From positions 18,237,280 through 18,301,279 of the forward strand of contig JAKZAP010000006.1 of NCBI GenBank assembly GCA_023053575.1: 64,000 nt of DNA, written 5' to 3'. A program made the position numbers and the translations under genes. Shown in pieces: positions 10,451 to 22,183 of this stretch. The notes under the pieces are model-generated. The model had not been told where the DNA came from and searched no databases. It was given only the letters and a program-made list of their open reading frames with translations. Position 1 is the stretch's first letter. The number at the start of each line of letters is the position of its first letter. The DNA is from Branchinecta lynchi (lineage: Eukaryota > Arthropoda > Branchiopoda > Anostraca > Branchinectidae).

Positions 10451-11290
10451 CCTAATAGATACAATAACCTTATAAACTGAGATTTTATGTTGATTATCTT
10501 ATTTTTCTAATACAGAACTGTTGCGTATACCTTCCCCTCTCTGTACAATAGGATGTCTGTTTATCCCCCTTATCAGGTAATTTTGGTGTTGTTACACGGA
10601 GTCGGCTAAAGTTTATCCAAACTAGCAAAGATTCATTTTTGACAGTTGACAGTTGCGGACTGAACAGCCAATAAGAACCAACGATGACCAAATTAAACTT
10701 GACCTGACCAGCACGGCAACATCAATCCGAGTTTTTCTCATCTTGGACTAATATCATATTTTCCAGCACTGCTGCATACCTTTTCAAATCTACGAGAAAA
10801 TCTGGGGAACCAATTTTTTTTTAGTTCAGACGTATCCTTTTTATGAACTGTTTCCGTTGTTACCAACAGTGGGAGGAAATAGAGCCTATCAGCAGCGACA
10901 CTAGCCTGTTTAAAAGAAATCATTCTGCATCCTACCCCCTTACCAAGGGGAAAGAAAGACATTTTGGAGTTACCACAGGCCCCAGAGTGATTTGTTGTTA
11001 CGAGCAATCGCCACACTGTCAGCAGTTTGATAACTTGATAAAATAATAGTTTGATGTTGGCTCTTTTCGTAAAACATAACGTTAAACATGGTTTGCAAAA
11101 AAAACATAACACTTAAAAGACTATAACAGAAATACTCTGTAATACTTGCAATAACACATCCTTTTGGTAAAATCTTACGAAACTTCTCACAGAGCATTTA
11201 AGTAGCCTTTGTTCCATATGTTCAAACGTTTTTGAACCTATAGACTGCCCCCTTCTGGGGGGGGGGGGGGGCGCGAGAGCCTTATTTTAT
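10451..11290. other. Intergenic, no gene recognised
   Basis: This is 3' flank of the repeat-protein gene. I see no AATAAA close to the stop; an ATTAAA lies near 10691. About 10860-11160 contains weak similarity to the ACACTGTCAG/ATAACA MITE. Short ORFs look spurious. A G-run lies at about 11258-11271. Confidence 0.45.
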
Positions 11291-11392
11291 GCTTAAAGTT
11301 TAACCGAAAAGGGCTGAGATAAAACAATCTATTTACTTCACTTAAAGTTTAACCGAAAAGGGCTAGGATACGACAGTCTAGTTACCCATCAC
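11291..11392. repeat. Two-unit tandem repeat
   Basis: CTTAAAGTTTAACCGAAAAG occurs twice about 50 bases apart, followed by similar sequence. Related GTTCAGTTAAACTTTAA blocks recur near 11810 and 12465. Confidence 0.55.
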
Positions 11393-12600
11393 TTGTTCGC
11401 TTAAATAATCTTGAAAACCCGATGAAAAAGTGTTAGTTTGTTTTTCTGATATTTCCAAATAATCGATTATCCCATTGTGCTTGCCGCTCTTCCCGTTTTT
11501 GTGATATCTCTATGGTGCCTGGAATATTTGGCAACAACACCAGCAGCAAACGAGTAAATAAATTGTGTATCAAATAAACAAAGAAGTGTCTGCAGTCTGC
11601 AGTGCCAAAAACTAGTGCTAGCTAGTGAGGTGTCTTGTGTAGTGATAGTTTAGTGATTTTCGCGGGCGAATTGTGGACGGATTCACCATGGGAAAGCGTC
11701 CACATTCCCAACGTCCCTACTGAAGACTACTGTGGACAGAATGAAAATCCCCAATAGGTTTTGTAATAATTCAATGTATTTGAATCTAAGATGTAAAAAT
11801 AAGTTGCCTGTTCAGTTAAACTTTAAAGAGGCTTGAAGACCAACTGATAAGCGCGTTACTTCGTTGCTCTCCTTTTCACGAATATTCGATTTTCGTATAG
11901 TGGAATTTCCCAGTCGGATTTGTGGTACCTCGATACGCTTGTAACTGCTGTATGCTTGACCAAAACGATTAACGAAAAATAAGTGTTCACGCAGTGAGCT
12001 CAGTGAGCAGCGAGCTCAACACTGGCCACTGAAAAGGCGAATTTGTATCGAGATTCAAATGTTCTGCGTCACAGTAGAATTTATCAAAAATCACTGATAA
12101 CAGAGCCCAACCAGCGCACGACTTTCTCCACGGCTTCCTGGCTGAAGATTGAAAATTAGTGCATTTTTCTGTGTCTTTATGCGTTTTATTTGTTTTCTTT
12201 CATTTACTCCGCTTTATCGAAATGGGGGGTTATAAATAAATTACTTACTTATTTAATTTTGGGTTGTGAGGACAGTCATAGATATACTTCAAATAGTGAA
12301 AAAAAATCCCCTAACATGATCCAATAATGCAGTGTATTCAAATAAATGATGCAGAAATAAGTTGGCTTTTCAGTTAAGCGTCCGTTTTGGGTGATTCGTT
12401 GCATTCGAGATTTACTTAGCACACATGGATCCAAAAGGCAGTACAAATCGTACTGCTTTTGGCTGTTCAGTTAAACTTTAAGCGTTCGTTTTGGCGCCTG
12501 TTTGATGTACAGACCGTACTACTTATTCCTAAGTGGAGAACTTATAAGCAAAAAGTCAGGGGGTATTAATCAGCTGCTCCAGCTCGAAAGAAGACATTAG
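11393..12600. other. Intron, repeated blocks only
   Basis: About 11745-11830 and 12310-12400 are diverged copies of one another (AATAAGTTG...CTTTTCAGTTAA). No ORF or RNA gene is recognised. Confidence 0.45.
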
Positions 12601-12612
12601 TTGCTATTTGCA

Positions 12613-13000
12613 GATACCATGGTATCTGTTACCATAGTAACTGGATCTGCACTTAGTCATTTTTGCAGTAACCATGGTATTTGATATACGGTTGCTGTGC
12701 AAAACCGACAATTCCCGAAATTGCGCTTTTCCAAGTCATCGCAAAAGAAAAACTGATATTCAGTCACATCACTAAGTGCCAAACTTCTTTCCTACCAATT
12801 TGACAAAATTGATGAAAGTGAGTTGACTTTTTCAAATTCCACGATCAGTTACCACGGTCGGACCGTGGCATCTGAATATCAGATACCACGATAACTGGCC
12901 AGATACCACGATAACAGATAAAACACCTTTGACCGTGGTATCAGATACCACGATAACTGCAAACACGACTTTAGACAGTGGTATCAGATACCATGGTATC
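12613..13000. repeat. Cluster of GATACCATGGTATC palindromes
   Basis: The perfect 14-bp palindrome GATACCATGGTATC occurs at 12613-12626 and 12987-13000. Between them are many half-sites and variants such as AGATACCACGATAAC and ACCACGGTC. The cluster ends 28 bases from the donor site of the 13029-13488 exon, inside the intron. Confidence 0.75.
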
Positions 13001-13028
13001 TCCAAAAACGCAACTAGTAACTTCTTAC

Positions 13029-13488
13029 CTTGTCTCGATCATTTTCGGCCATATGCAGAGTTTCTTGCAGAGCTTCGCAGCGGATTTCAAGCTGACTTCG
13101 AGACCTCTCTGTTTTCACCAGTTCTTCCTTCACAGCCGACAACTCCGCACGGAATTCACTCAGATCTCTGACAACAACCGACTTCTCGTGCTCTAGCTCG
13201 CGTAGAGTCAGCTCCAAGTGTGACTTTTCTTTCACAAAATTGGCACTCGCTGCTTCCAGCCGTGTTACGACATCTCGTAGGGAGAGAATTTCGGACTTGT
13301 ACCGAGTTAGGTCTGACTCGAGCTCGAGTCTTTTCTTCTCACAGGAGCTAAGGTTGGCGATAACGTCTTTCTTCTGTCCCTCGGTGAGTGCGCGGTCAAG
13401 GGTGACCCGATGGAGTTCTGCCCTTAGCTGAGTTACGCTGGATTTCAAGTCATCGCAAGCCTCACGTACGGCCGTATTTTGAGATTCC
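13029..13488 (-). CDS. Rootletin-like protein, exon 6
   Basis: This 460-base minus-strand exon has acceptor TTTGCAG before 13488 and donor GTAAGA after 13029. It begins with one base completing the serine codon split with exon 5, then gives 153 codons and ends in phase 0. The product is one long coiled coil with no proline, for example ELHRVTLDRALTEGQKKDVI and LRDVVTRLEAASANFVKEKS, a pattern like rootletin. The frame continues into the intron on both sides, so the splice sites, not the open frame, set the limits. Confidence 0.7.
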
Positions 13489-14125
13489 CTGCAAAGTGTA
13501 AAATATATAAGACGTGCAAACGACTTTATGAAAACTTTACTACCCACCATAATAACAAACCGCAAAATGGAGTAAAGAAAAAGAAAAAGGAGCTCATCAT
13601 GCGTCAAACATTGCACTCAAGACATAGTCAAGAAATAGTTTCCTTCCAGCCATGTGCCTATTCCTTCCCCGTTTTTTAAGACTGCACAAAGACTATAAAA
13701 TAGCAAGATAGGGAAAATCATGAATATAAGTGGCAGCTAAATAAGGTTCTGAAAATGGAAAATAGAATGACTGAAATCAGTGGGAATTTAAATGATCCTA
13801 AACTAGGCGTTATCCTTCTGCCAAAAGTTTAAGCTCGCAACTGTGAGAGGTAAAGAATCAATATCCTTATATTTACTTTAGTAAATCTAAAATGTGCTTT
13901 TCCAATTCGTCTGCGAATGGAAACGCTTTCAGGTATGGGAGTTTAAAGAGTTGTCATTCGGAGAGCAGGTCGCATATATCACTTAACCAACGTCATTTCC
14001 AAGGCTGCAATTGGAAGTAGTGAATTTCTTGTGGGTCATTTGAACGGAAGTTCCCAACAATAGCAAGCCGACGCCGTGACTGGCAGTTACGGCCATTGCT
14101 ATCCCGTGTCAATGGGCACTTGTGG
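13489..14125. other. Intron, no feature recognised
   Basis: This is intron DNA between exons 5 and 6. It is AT-rich with short unsupported ORFs. Confidence 0.45.
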
Positions 14126-15211
14126 AACAAGACCAAAGGTTTCGATGGGATCCCAGAAATTCAATATCTGATCCAGACAACTGGGTCTTGTCTTAGCCAG
14201 ATCCAGTCACCGCCAGACTCCTTGAACATTTTTACAGTTAAAGTTCAGGAACAGATTAAGGCCAAATAGCTAATCATCTGAGAAAACCAAGTTCAGATAT
14301 GGATTCAGCATGTGTGCCACTTCTGCCAATTTCCCGGTTTCGGCCGAACTCCAGAACTACTTGTCCGGCGAAAAAAGAAAGCTCAAAAACGAACTCAGGG
14401 TATCTTCTTTCCCCAATAAGGAACATCTAATCAACTTCAAATAAAAATTTAACTTATAACAAATTTTCCGACTCCAGCCGGATTCTGGTCGAACTATATG
14501 TCTGGGTAAAATATGATTGTCACACAGGGATTCAGCATCTCTTCTTACCCCTCAATCGCTTATCTAATAAACTAGAAATAAAACTAACTTCTAACAGTTT
14601 TCCGGTTTTGGCTGGATTCCGGGCGAACTACATGTCCGGATAGAAAATTGTTTTCACATAAGTGTTTAGCATGTCTTCTTGCCCTAAATCGAACATCTCA
14701 TCAACTCCAAATAAAACTTTTAATTTTAACAAACTTTCCTGTCTGGGCCGGATTCCGGGCGAAATACTTGTCCGTCGAGAAAATAGTTTTCATCATCGTC
14801 TTCAGCATGTCTTCCTACCCTTAAATCGAACATCTAATCAACTTCAAATAAAACTTTTACTTTCAACAAACTTTCCGGTTTTGGCTGGATTCCGGGCGAA
14901 CTACTTGTCCGATGACAAAATGGTTTTCACCATCGTGTTCAGCATGTCTTCTTACCCCAAAATTGACTATCACATTAGCTGTTTCAAAATATTTCGTTTG
15001 CCCCTTAATTTGAACCCCCACCCTTAAATCTAGGGCTACAAAGCCCATCTACGAACTTGGCTGGTCCGACGACTCAGCGAATCCTGACACCAAGTTTCAA
15101 CAAAATATCTCATTCCCTTCGAGAGTTATCGTGCTTACAGACGGACGGACAGACGGACAACTTTTACGATGTCATAGGTATCCCTCCACTTACGTTTTGG
15201 GATCCCAAAAA
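14126..15211 (-). repeat. Family 1 repeat, complete copy c (reverse)
   Basis: It starts with AACAAGACCAAAGGTTTCGA followed by TGGGATCCCA, and ends with CACTTACGTTTTGGGATCCC. The core has about six units of roughly 136 bp, each with a TCCGG pair and CATGTCTTC. It is the reverse complement of copy g (43863-45144). Confidence 0.85.
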
Positions 15212-15342
15212 TCAGTTGGATTATCTTTAGTACTATCGATGCTTGTTAGCATTTGTAAAATTTGGCTGGCAATGGTAAAAGCTCAAGCTTCTTAATACTC
15301 AGCGCTGAGAGTCTTGTTAAGGTGTTCAGCAATGAATGATGG

Positions 15343-15665
15343 TGGTGGCAGTGGCCTCACATATAGGGGGGGGGGGGCGACCCTCCTCCCCAATGTGGTC
15401 TGCCAGTCGGTACAAATTAGTCAAATCGGCGAGCAGCGCCGCGATTTCTCCTAAAAAACAGCCGATTTTTTTTAAACAGCGGATTTTTCTTCAAAACATT
15501 CGGTTTTTCGTAAAAACAGTCGTTTTTCCTAAAAAAACAGTCAATTTTTCGTCCAAGCAGTCTTTTTTCTCAAAAACAAAAACAGTCGGTAAAAATTACA
15601 AGTCAATCGGTAAATACCTTGCCCCCCCCCCCCTTCAAAAAAAAACATTCAGGCTAGTAACGCCT
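15343..15665. mobile_element. Family 3 element, copy 1
   Basis: G-run, CGACCCTCCTCCCC, an AATCGGCGAGCAGCGCCGCG block and several AACAGTCGnTTTTT units are followed by a C-run and CTAGTAACGCC. The outer ends resemble an inverted repeat (GGCGTCAC / GTAACGCC). Copies lie at 24362-24690 and 49813-49940. Confidence 0.65.
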
Positions 15666-15724
15666 CGTGTCACCCATGACATAGGAGCCGCCATCCCATC
15701 TCAGAGAAAGTCCCAACAGAAGTA

Positions 15725-16810
15725 GGACGGTCAACAACTTGAGCCTACGTGCGATCTACTTCTGTCGGAGACACAGATAACCTTCAGAGTTCATATATAA
15801 ACTAGAGATCGGTTTCGATCGATCAAGCATTGCCTATTCAACCATTCTCTTATACGTTAGTCAATGTTGTAAATATATAACTAGCTATTTCGTATACTGA
15901 CTTCGCACCAGCTTTAAAGCACAATGGTCACTTCTAATGCTTTACTTTGTATTAAATGCTTCACAAATAAACATTTCCGACTTCCTTTAGAAGTCGCTAC
16001 GAAAATCGGCCGTTTTCTTGTTATCCCTTGTCTTTACCTCTCTGGCATTTCGGCGATCCAAATCTTAGGAGCTGGGATATCGTGGCAGGAAATTCAAAAA
16101 CTCCAAGCAATACTTAAGGATGCAGATTACCTGATTGTTCTAGTGTTTCGTCAGAAGTTCCATGGCTTAAAGTGCCTATTAAAAGTTTCTCTTTATGGAA
16201 CAGTGTTGTGAAGCTTGATTAGCTTGCTTTATAAAATGTTAATATGCAATAAGCTTATAAAAAATAACATAGCTACACAAATCATTCAAAAACAAATAAC
16301 CTATTCAAATCTGAATTATACAAGCTGATTTATGCATAAAATAAAGATCTACTAAGTATTGTAAGAAACATCACTTTTATCTTTGTCCAAGCTAGTAAAT
16401 TGAGCATGTACTGGCCCGAAAAATTACGCTTTGAAATATCACAGAGAGGAAACTGTTGAAAAAGCTGCTGATCTAGGGGTTGAGCATTGTTCGTAGGTTG
16501 TTACAGAGTGGGATTAGGGTAGTTTGATTCGCCCATTGAACTTTAAGCCCGAGTACCCACTCGCACATCCCTGACACCTCTGGGTCGTGGATGATGAATT
16601 TCTGTGGTAGGATAAGCTGAGGCCCTTACAGCCGAAAACGACGAGATGACGATAACAGAGGACCTTGAGGACTTTCCATTTAAAAACTAGCTCCACACCG
16701 CTGTAGCTTAGTTTTTCGAAAAGAACTTCAAGCAATGCCTGAGAAGTTGGCAGGTCTCCGGCAAATAGCGCATTTACTCACTAACTCAGATGAGGAAAAA
16801 AGATACTTAC
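15725..16810. other. Intron, no gene recognised
   Basis: One 95-codon plus-strand ORF (15924-16211) starts with ATG and has a hydrophobic middle. I recognise no domain, and it shows no splice or promoter support. Confidence 0.4.
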
Positions 16811-16947
16811 GACTGGGAGAGCTCCAATTTCCACCTCTTTATTTGCGCAAGTAGTGACTCCTTTTCCTCCGTCCACTGCGATTTTTCTAGACTCAAGCCA
16901 GTAGCTGACAACTGAATGGAGGCTTTCTCACGTCGAAGGTGTTCCAG
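16811..16947 (-). CDS. Rootletin-like protein, exon 5
   Basis: This 137-base exon has acceptor TATTTCTAG before 16947 and donor GTAAGT after 16811. It gives 45 codons plus two bases; the last codon (TC|G, serine) is completed by exon 6. The sequence LEHLRREKASIQLSATGL is coiled coil and ends in WKLELSQ. The matching split codon is strong evidence that exons 5 and 6 are joined. Confidence 0.7.
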
Positions 16948-17083
16948 CTAGAAATAGTAGAATGTTGATTGACAGTTCGTGTCGTTCGATTAACGTCATC
17001 TAAGTGCAGGAAGGAAGTTACTGGTCATAGCGTGCATTCATTTCTTAGGTGAAAGTACTCTGACCGCCATTAATCGGTAGAGT

Positions 17084-17745
17084 ATTAGGGAGGGAGTAAG
17101 CCCCCCTTGCATTACCTTTTTTTTTTTAAGTTGGATGGAAGCAGTTATTTAGTGATTTATCGATCACTCAAAACTCTTTTGAAAATAAAAACTAGGTATT
17201 TCTTGTTAGGTAACATAGGTACTCTCGTCTAGTATGGTTCAAATTTTGAAAAAAAAAAAAAAATGTATACAATGGGACGGAGTTTAATCAAAATGGTTTA
17301 ATCGAAGATCGAACATACTCCGAGAAACGTGCCACAGATCGGAGGAAATCGCGATAAGAACTGCCGAGTTTTTTGAGAAAGATGCAGTCTTGAATGAGAA
17401 GGATGTTCTATTAGGGAGGGAGTAAACCGCCGTTGCATCCTCTTTTTTTTAAGTTGGATGAAAATAAACTGAGCATTTATTTAAAGATTTATCGAAAAAT
17501 AGTTTAAAAGTTCAAAACTCTTTTGAGAATAAAAACTAGATATTTCTTGTAGGTAACATAGGTACTCTCGTCCAGTATGGTTCAAATATTGAAAAAAAAA
17601 ATGTTAGACAATGGGACGGAGTTTAATCAAAATGGTTTAATCGAAATTCGAACATACTCAGAGAAATGTGCCATAGATCGGAGGAAATCGCGATAAGAAC
17701 TGCCAAGTTTATTTAGAAAGATGCAGTCTTGAATGAAAGGATGTG
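17084..17745. repeat. About 330-bp tandem duplication
   Basis: ATTAGGGAGGGAGTAA begins both units (17084 and 17410). They stay similar through GGGACGGAGTTTAATCAAAA to AAGATGCAGTCTTGAATGA. Poly-A and poly-T runs differ in length between units. Confidence 0.85.
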
Positions 17746-18229
17746 CTATGGACTGCTGCAGAGGTGAAAACCCGCCCTTCCGAAAGGAAGGATTTCCAGA
17801 ACAATATTCTGGACATGACTAAAGTGTTTGTATCGGGTCACGAAGACCTCGCTCCCGAGATTCGTTATCTTCGAGTCCGTTGAGGTTCTCGTTGTATCAG
17901 GTGAGGTTACAGCCACATTGACTATAGGAAAGTCAACGAACTCTGTTGCCTCAGAACGTTGCAAAGTAACTGTAGCAGGTCCAAACGGTTCTCTAGCTGA
18001 GCCCGCCCCAAGACCCACGTATGCTGTAATTCTATAGCAACCTCCAAAAGGTCTCGAAGATCCTGCCGCCCGTAAAAGTTTCATTCATCAGGCTTGTAGT
18101 GGCTCAGTCAGTAGCACTGTCGACCTGAGGCCACGGAAGAATGAGTGGCGAGTCTTGCTAGATGACAGACAACCCACTAGTTCGCTTGCCCAAGTACTTC
18201 AGAGTTCCCATAGTTCACTTGACGCCAGA

Positions 18230-18555
18230 ATGACAACTCCATTTTTCTACTGCTTCATACGCTTCGTCCCCAAAGATGTTACCCCCGAGCAAGGCTACAC
18301 AATTCGTCAAGGCTACACAATTCGGTGTTCCCCGTACCTTCAAACTATAATTTGAAAGTAAAGAAAGTTTACACCAACCTATGAACTCCCCTGTCACGTT
18401 CGGTTACTAGCGCCTGCGCATCTCTGACTTCAACACCCAGCCGCTGCTACAATTGCCAACAGTACGGCTATATCGCGAATTCGTGCAAAAATACGACCAA
18501 GTTCTCTCGTTGCGGGGGTGGGCACTTATACTCGAAACATGTGAACATGCCGTGA
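18230..18555 (+). pseudogene. LINE ORF1 remnant with zinc-knuckle
   Basis: At 18445-18486 the frame reads CYNCQQYGYIANSC, a CCHC knuckle in which tyrosine replaces the usual histidine. A second, incomplete RCGGGH motif follows before a stop at 18553-18555. Upstream frames (18230-18440) are broken but look like the preceding gag-like region. It lies just 5' of the endonuclease ORF of the same element. Confidence 0.6.
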
Positions 18556-18616
18556 AATGTGCTTTATGTGATTCCCCGGATAACCCCTGCTACAGTATAA
18601 AGTTTCGCAAACCCTA

Positions 18617-19358
18617 ATGCCCCAGTCGGAAATTAAGTTACTGACATGGAACATAGATGGAGGAGTAGTGGTAAAAATACCCCTTATTGAAAGACTCCTT
18701 TATTGCAATGAAATTCTGTGCATTCAAGAGCACTTACTAACGACGGAGGCGCTAGGACTTCTCCAAATCACCAAAGAAGTTAAAACTTTCGGAACTCCCG
18801 GCAAATCGGCTGGTCGTGGTAGACCCTCGGGTGGTGTAGCAGTTCTTGTGAGCACTAAACTGAATCCAGTGATGTTCAAACAGTCTGACTTCTTTACGGC
18901 TGTCAGATGTGGGGAAACTCTTGTACTTTCTGCTTATATGCCCACAGATTATCGCTATAGTGCTTCTGAAGGCAAATTCAGCTCTGCTTGCGCTACAAGA
19001 TTGCTACTGTCCTGGCAAACCCTGTAAGCAAGGACTGAAATGTTTCATAGTGGGTGACATGAACTGCAATTTGTCAGACGCCACGAGTGCAAGGACCCAG
19101 GTCTTTCTTGCGGCGTGTGAGAACTTACATGTGATTCCGAACGATACCGAGTTCACCTACATCCACAACTCTGGCTCAACAACACAAATCGACTTCGTAC
19201 TCTGCTCAGATAGGGTGACAGCAGTGGGACCGTCCCATGTCGACATGCACTTCTACTCTTCTGACCATTTTCCGGCATCGAACAATTTCACCGTAACTTC
19301 TAAACCTGCCCGGCAAGCCAAAAAGCCAACTAATTGGGTTTCCAAGACCGCATGGGAA
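18617..19358 (+). pseudogene. LINE ORF2 endonuclease domain, frameshifted
   Basis: The first frame (18617-19027) starts KLLTWNIDGG and has IQEHL and GGVAVLV. It passes by frameshift near 18990-19030 into a second frame with FIVGDMNCN, QIDFVLCS and SSDHFP. These are the ordered motifs of the apurinic-like endonuclease of non-LTR retrotransposons (WN, QE, GDxN, IDxV, SDH). The frame ends where the family 1 copy at 19358 begins. The element is dead. Confidence 0.85.
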
Positions 19359-20352
19359 ACAAGACCAAAGGTTTCTATGGGATCCCAACATTTTAATATT
19401 TGCTCCCGACAATTCGGTCTTATAGATGTTCGTTCTTAAACATTTTTACTTCGTATTTGACAGAGCAAACCGGATACGCCAGCTGAATTTCAACAAGTTC
19501 AGATATATTCAGATATCCGTTTTGTGCTGTTAAGTATTCAGATACGGATTCACCATATGGGTTACCCTATAGCCTACGTCGTATCTCCTTCCTTCCTTAC
19601 GTCTGCCCAACTTCCGGTTTCGGCCGGATCCCGGAAAAACTACTTGTCTGGCAAAAAACTAAAGCTCAAAAATGAATTCAACATGTCTCCTTGCCCATAC
19701 AGCCAACCTCCAATCAACTTCAAATTAAACTTTTACTTTTAACAAATTTTCCGGTTTCAGCCGGATTCGGGCGATCTATACGTCCTGTGAGAAAATAATT
19801 GTCATATGCGAATTGAATTCAGCACGTCTTCTTACCCGCAAATCGAACATCTTATCAAATTCAAATCAAACTTTTACTTTTAACAAATTCTCCGGTTTTG
19901 GCCGGATTTCGGCCGAACTAATTGTCCGGCGAGAAAATACATTTCATATTCGGACTCAGCACGTCTCCTTGCCCTAAATCGAACCTTTAATAAACTTCAT
20001 ATTAAACTTTTACTTTTCACAAGTTTTCCGGTTTTCGCCGCATTCGGGGTGAAATATTTGTCCACGGCGAGAAAATAAATTTCATATTCGAATTCAACAT
20101 GTCTCCTTACCCCTAAAAAAAACTATCTCAATAGCTTTCAAAAAATATTTTTTGCGCCCGTTAATTTGAAACCCATCCCCCACCCTCAAATATAAGGCTA
20201 TATAGCCCATCTTCAAACTTAACCTGTACTTTGACCCAAAAGATCCTCTCACCAAGTTTCATCAAACTATCTCAATCCCTTCGAGAGTTATCGTGCGGAC
20301 AGACGGACAACTTTTGCGATGTCATGTCAACTTTCCGTTTTGGGATCAAAAA
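19358..20352 (-). repeat. Family 1 repeat, copy d (reverse), inside LINE
   Basis: It runs from AACAAGACCAAAGGTTTCTA and TGGGATCCCA to TTCCGTTTTGGGATC near 20350. Internal TTCCGGTTT...CCGGATTC units show the usual spacing. It sits exactly where the LINE endonuclease frame stops. Confidence 0.8.
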
Positions 20353-20462
20353 AACTGATAAATGGCTTTACACCCAAGTACTAGATTCTGTTCTTGAGCA
20401 GATTAAAATCTCATTCCAACTACTTTAGCAAAAACCGACGATTCTCGAAAGTGAAAAGCAGA

Positions 20463-20937
20463 TTTTTGGGATCCCAAAACCTAAGTGGAGGGATACCTAC
20501 GACATCTCAAAAGGTGTCCGTCTGTCTGTCTGTCCGCACGATAACTCTCGAAGGGATTGAGATATTTTGACGAAAGCTGGTGGGAGGATCCTTTGGGTCA
20601 ACGTACAGGTGAAGTTCGAAGATGGGCTCTGTAGCCCTATATTTGAGGGTGGGGGAGGGGTTTCAAATTAAGGGGCAAAACAAATATTTTTTTAAAGCCA
20701 TTGAGATAGTTTATTTAGGGGTAAGGAGGAAGGCTGAATCCGAATGTGAAAATTATTTTCTCGCCGGACAAATAGTTCACCCGGAATCGGGCGAAAACCG
20801 AAAAATTAGTTAAAAGTAAAAGTTTAATCTGAAGTTGATTAGAGGTTGGATGTAGAGGTAAGGAGACATGCTGAACTCGTTTTTGAGCTTTAGTTTTTGA
20901 CAAATAGTTTGTCCGGAAACCGGCCGAAACCGGACCA
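20463..20937 (+). repeat. Family 1 repeat, copy e (forward), inside LINE
   Basis: TTTTTGGGATCCCAAAACCT starts the copy, followed by the GTCCGTCTGTCTGTC leader and two core units ending in GGCCGAAACCGG. It is head-to-head with copy d. LINE reverse transcriptase sequence resumes directly after it. Confidence 0.8.
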
Positions 20938-20945
20938 CGTACCAA

Positions 20946-22130
20946 ATGATTTTTAACACTGGTCTTGTTCCGGACGCTTTCTGCTCCGGGGTAATTATGA
21001 CAGTCTGTAAGAAGGGAAAAGAACCTAGTCTGTATGAATCGTACCGTCCTATCACAGTTTCTCCTGTTCTCTGCAAAGTTATGGAGGCTCTGGTGAAGAA
21101 AGAAATTAGGAGTACTTGCACTACTCGTGATTTTCAATTCGGATTTCAAAAAGGTCAAGGTCGCGAACAAGTGCACAGTCTCCTTGCAAACGTGCTACTA
21201 GAACTCACGAGTCACGGTGTACTGATTCGATGTGTTGATCACGATGTTTGATTCGGGTGTGCATCCTCAACTTCTAACATGACATAAGAGAGGTCTCGTC
21301 TCTTCAATCATTGTTCCCTACCGTGCCATGTACCTAAGCTTCATGTTAAAGTAAAATATTCTTCTAAGGAAGGACATGTAGTTTCAGATAAAGTTATTCC
21401 TGTACGCAAGGGTATTAAACAATGTGCCCTCTCCCCCTTTGTATGATAGTAGCGTAAATGAAGAGCAAAAATAGGCGAAATTGAGCTTTATTTTCCGTGG
21501 GCTTGATGTGTCGCTTCTGAATTACGCAGATGACACACTCAACCTGAGCCGTTCGATCTCCCGCACTGAAGAGAACTTTAGTATAATTAGTCGTTCGTAT
21601 GGACTCGCTTTTAACCCTAGTGAAGGTGATGTGACTATTTTTAACGGTAAAAAGTGTGATAGTTTCTCGATTAAGGTGAAGTTAGGGGACATAGTACTAA
21701 GCCCTTCCGAATCTCTAACTTACCTCGGGTTGCCGATCGGTAAAGACCTGCGATCGACACGTTCCGGCCTAATCGCGCATTTTTCCGCTAAAGTCAGAAA
21801 AGCGTAGGGTATGCTTGCTGCGTCGAAAGCAAGTTTCAACAGACTGGTGCTAGCGCAGCTGTGGCTCTTGCATTACCGCATGCACTTGCAATAGCACCTT
21901 TCTGGAAAATTTTCCACACATCTGATTTTAGAACTATTAGAAGTACTTTTTACAAATATGCTTGCTAAATTCCTGCTTGGACTGCCGCTGAGGTATCGTA
22001 ATCGACGCGTTACACGAAATCATGGAGTTAAAGATCCGTTTAAGGCTGCTTTATAGCGTCATGCTCGATTTCTGGAATCCCTCGACCCTCTAAATAGCCT
22101 CTATCCAGCGATTAAGCAATAGTTAAGAAA
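20946..22130 (+). pseudogene. LINE ORF2 reverse transcriptase, broken
   Basis: Frame 20946-21251 shows GLVPDAFCSGVI, CKKGK, YRPITVSPVLCK and FQFGFQKGQG, the early RT motifs. After stops and frameshifts, 21481-21807 carries LLNYADDTL (the YxDD catalytic site) and YLGLPIG. Fragments to about 22110 resemble the C-terminal region. Sequence between the endonuclease and this start is missing, so the insertion came with, or was followed by, deletion. Confidence 0.85.
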
Positions 22131-22183
22131 TAGTGTATTATTCATTTTTGTTGTCTCTCTTTTTATGACACTTGCCTTCTGAC

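Noticed and set aside
14662..15027. Plus-strand ORFs in family 1 (also 44055-44482)
   Set aside because: The same peptide recurs in every unit in both orientations; generated by the 136-bp repeat.
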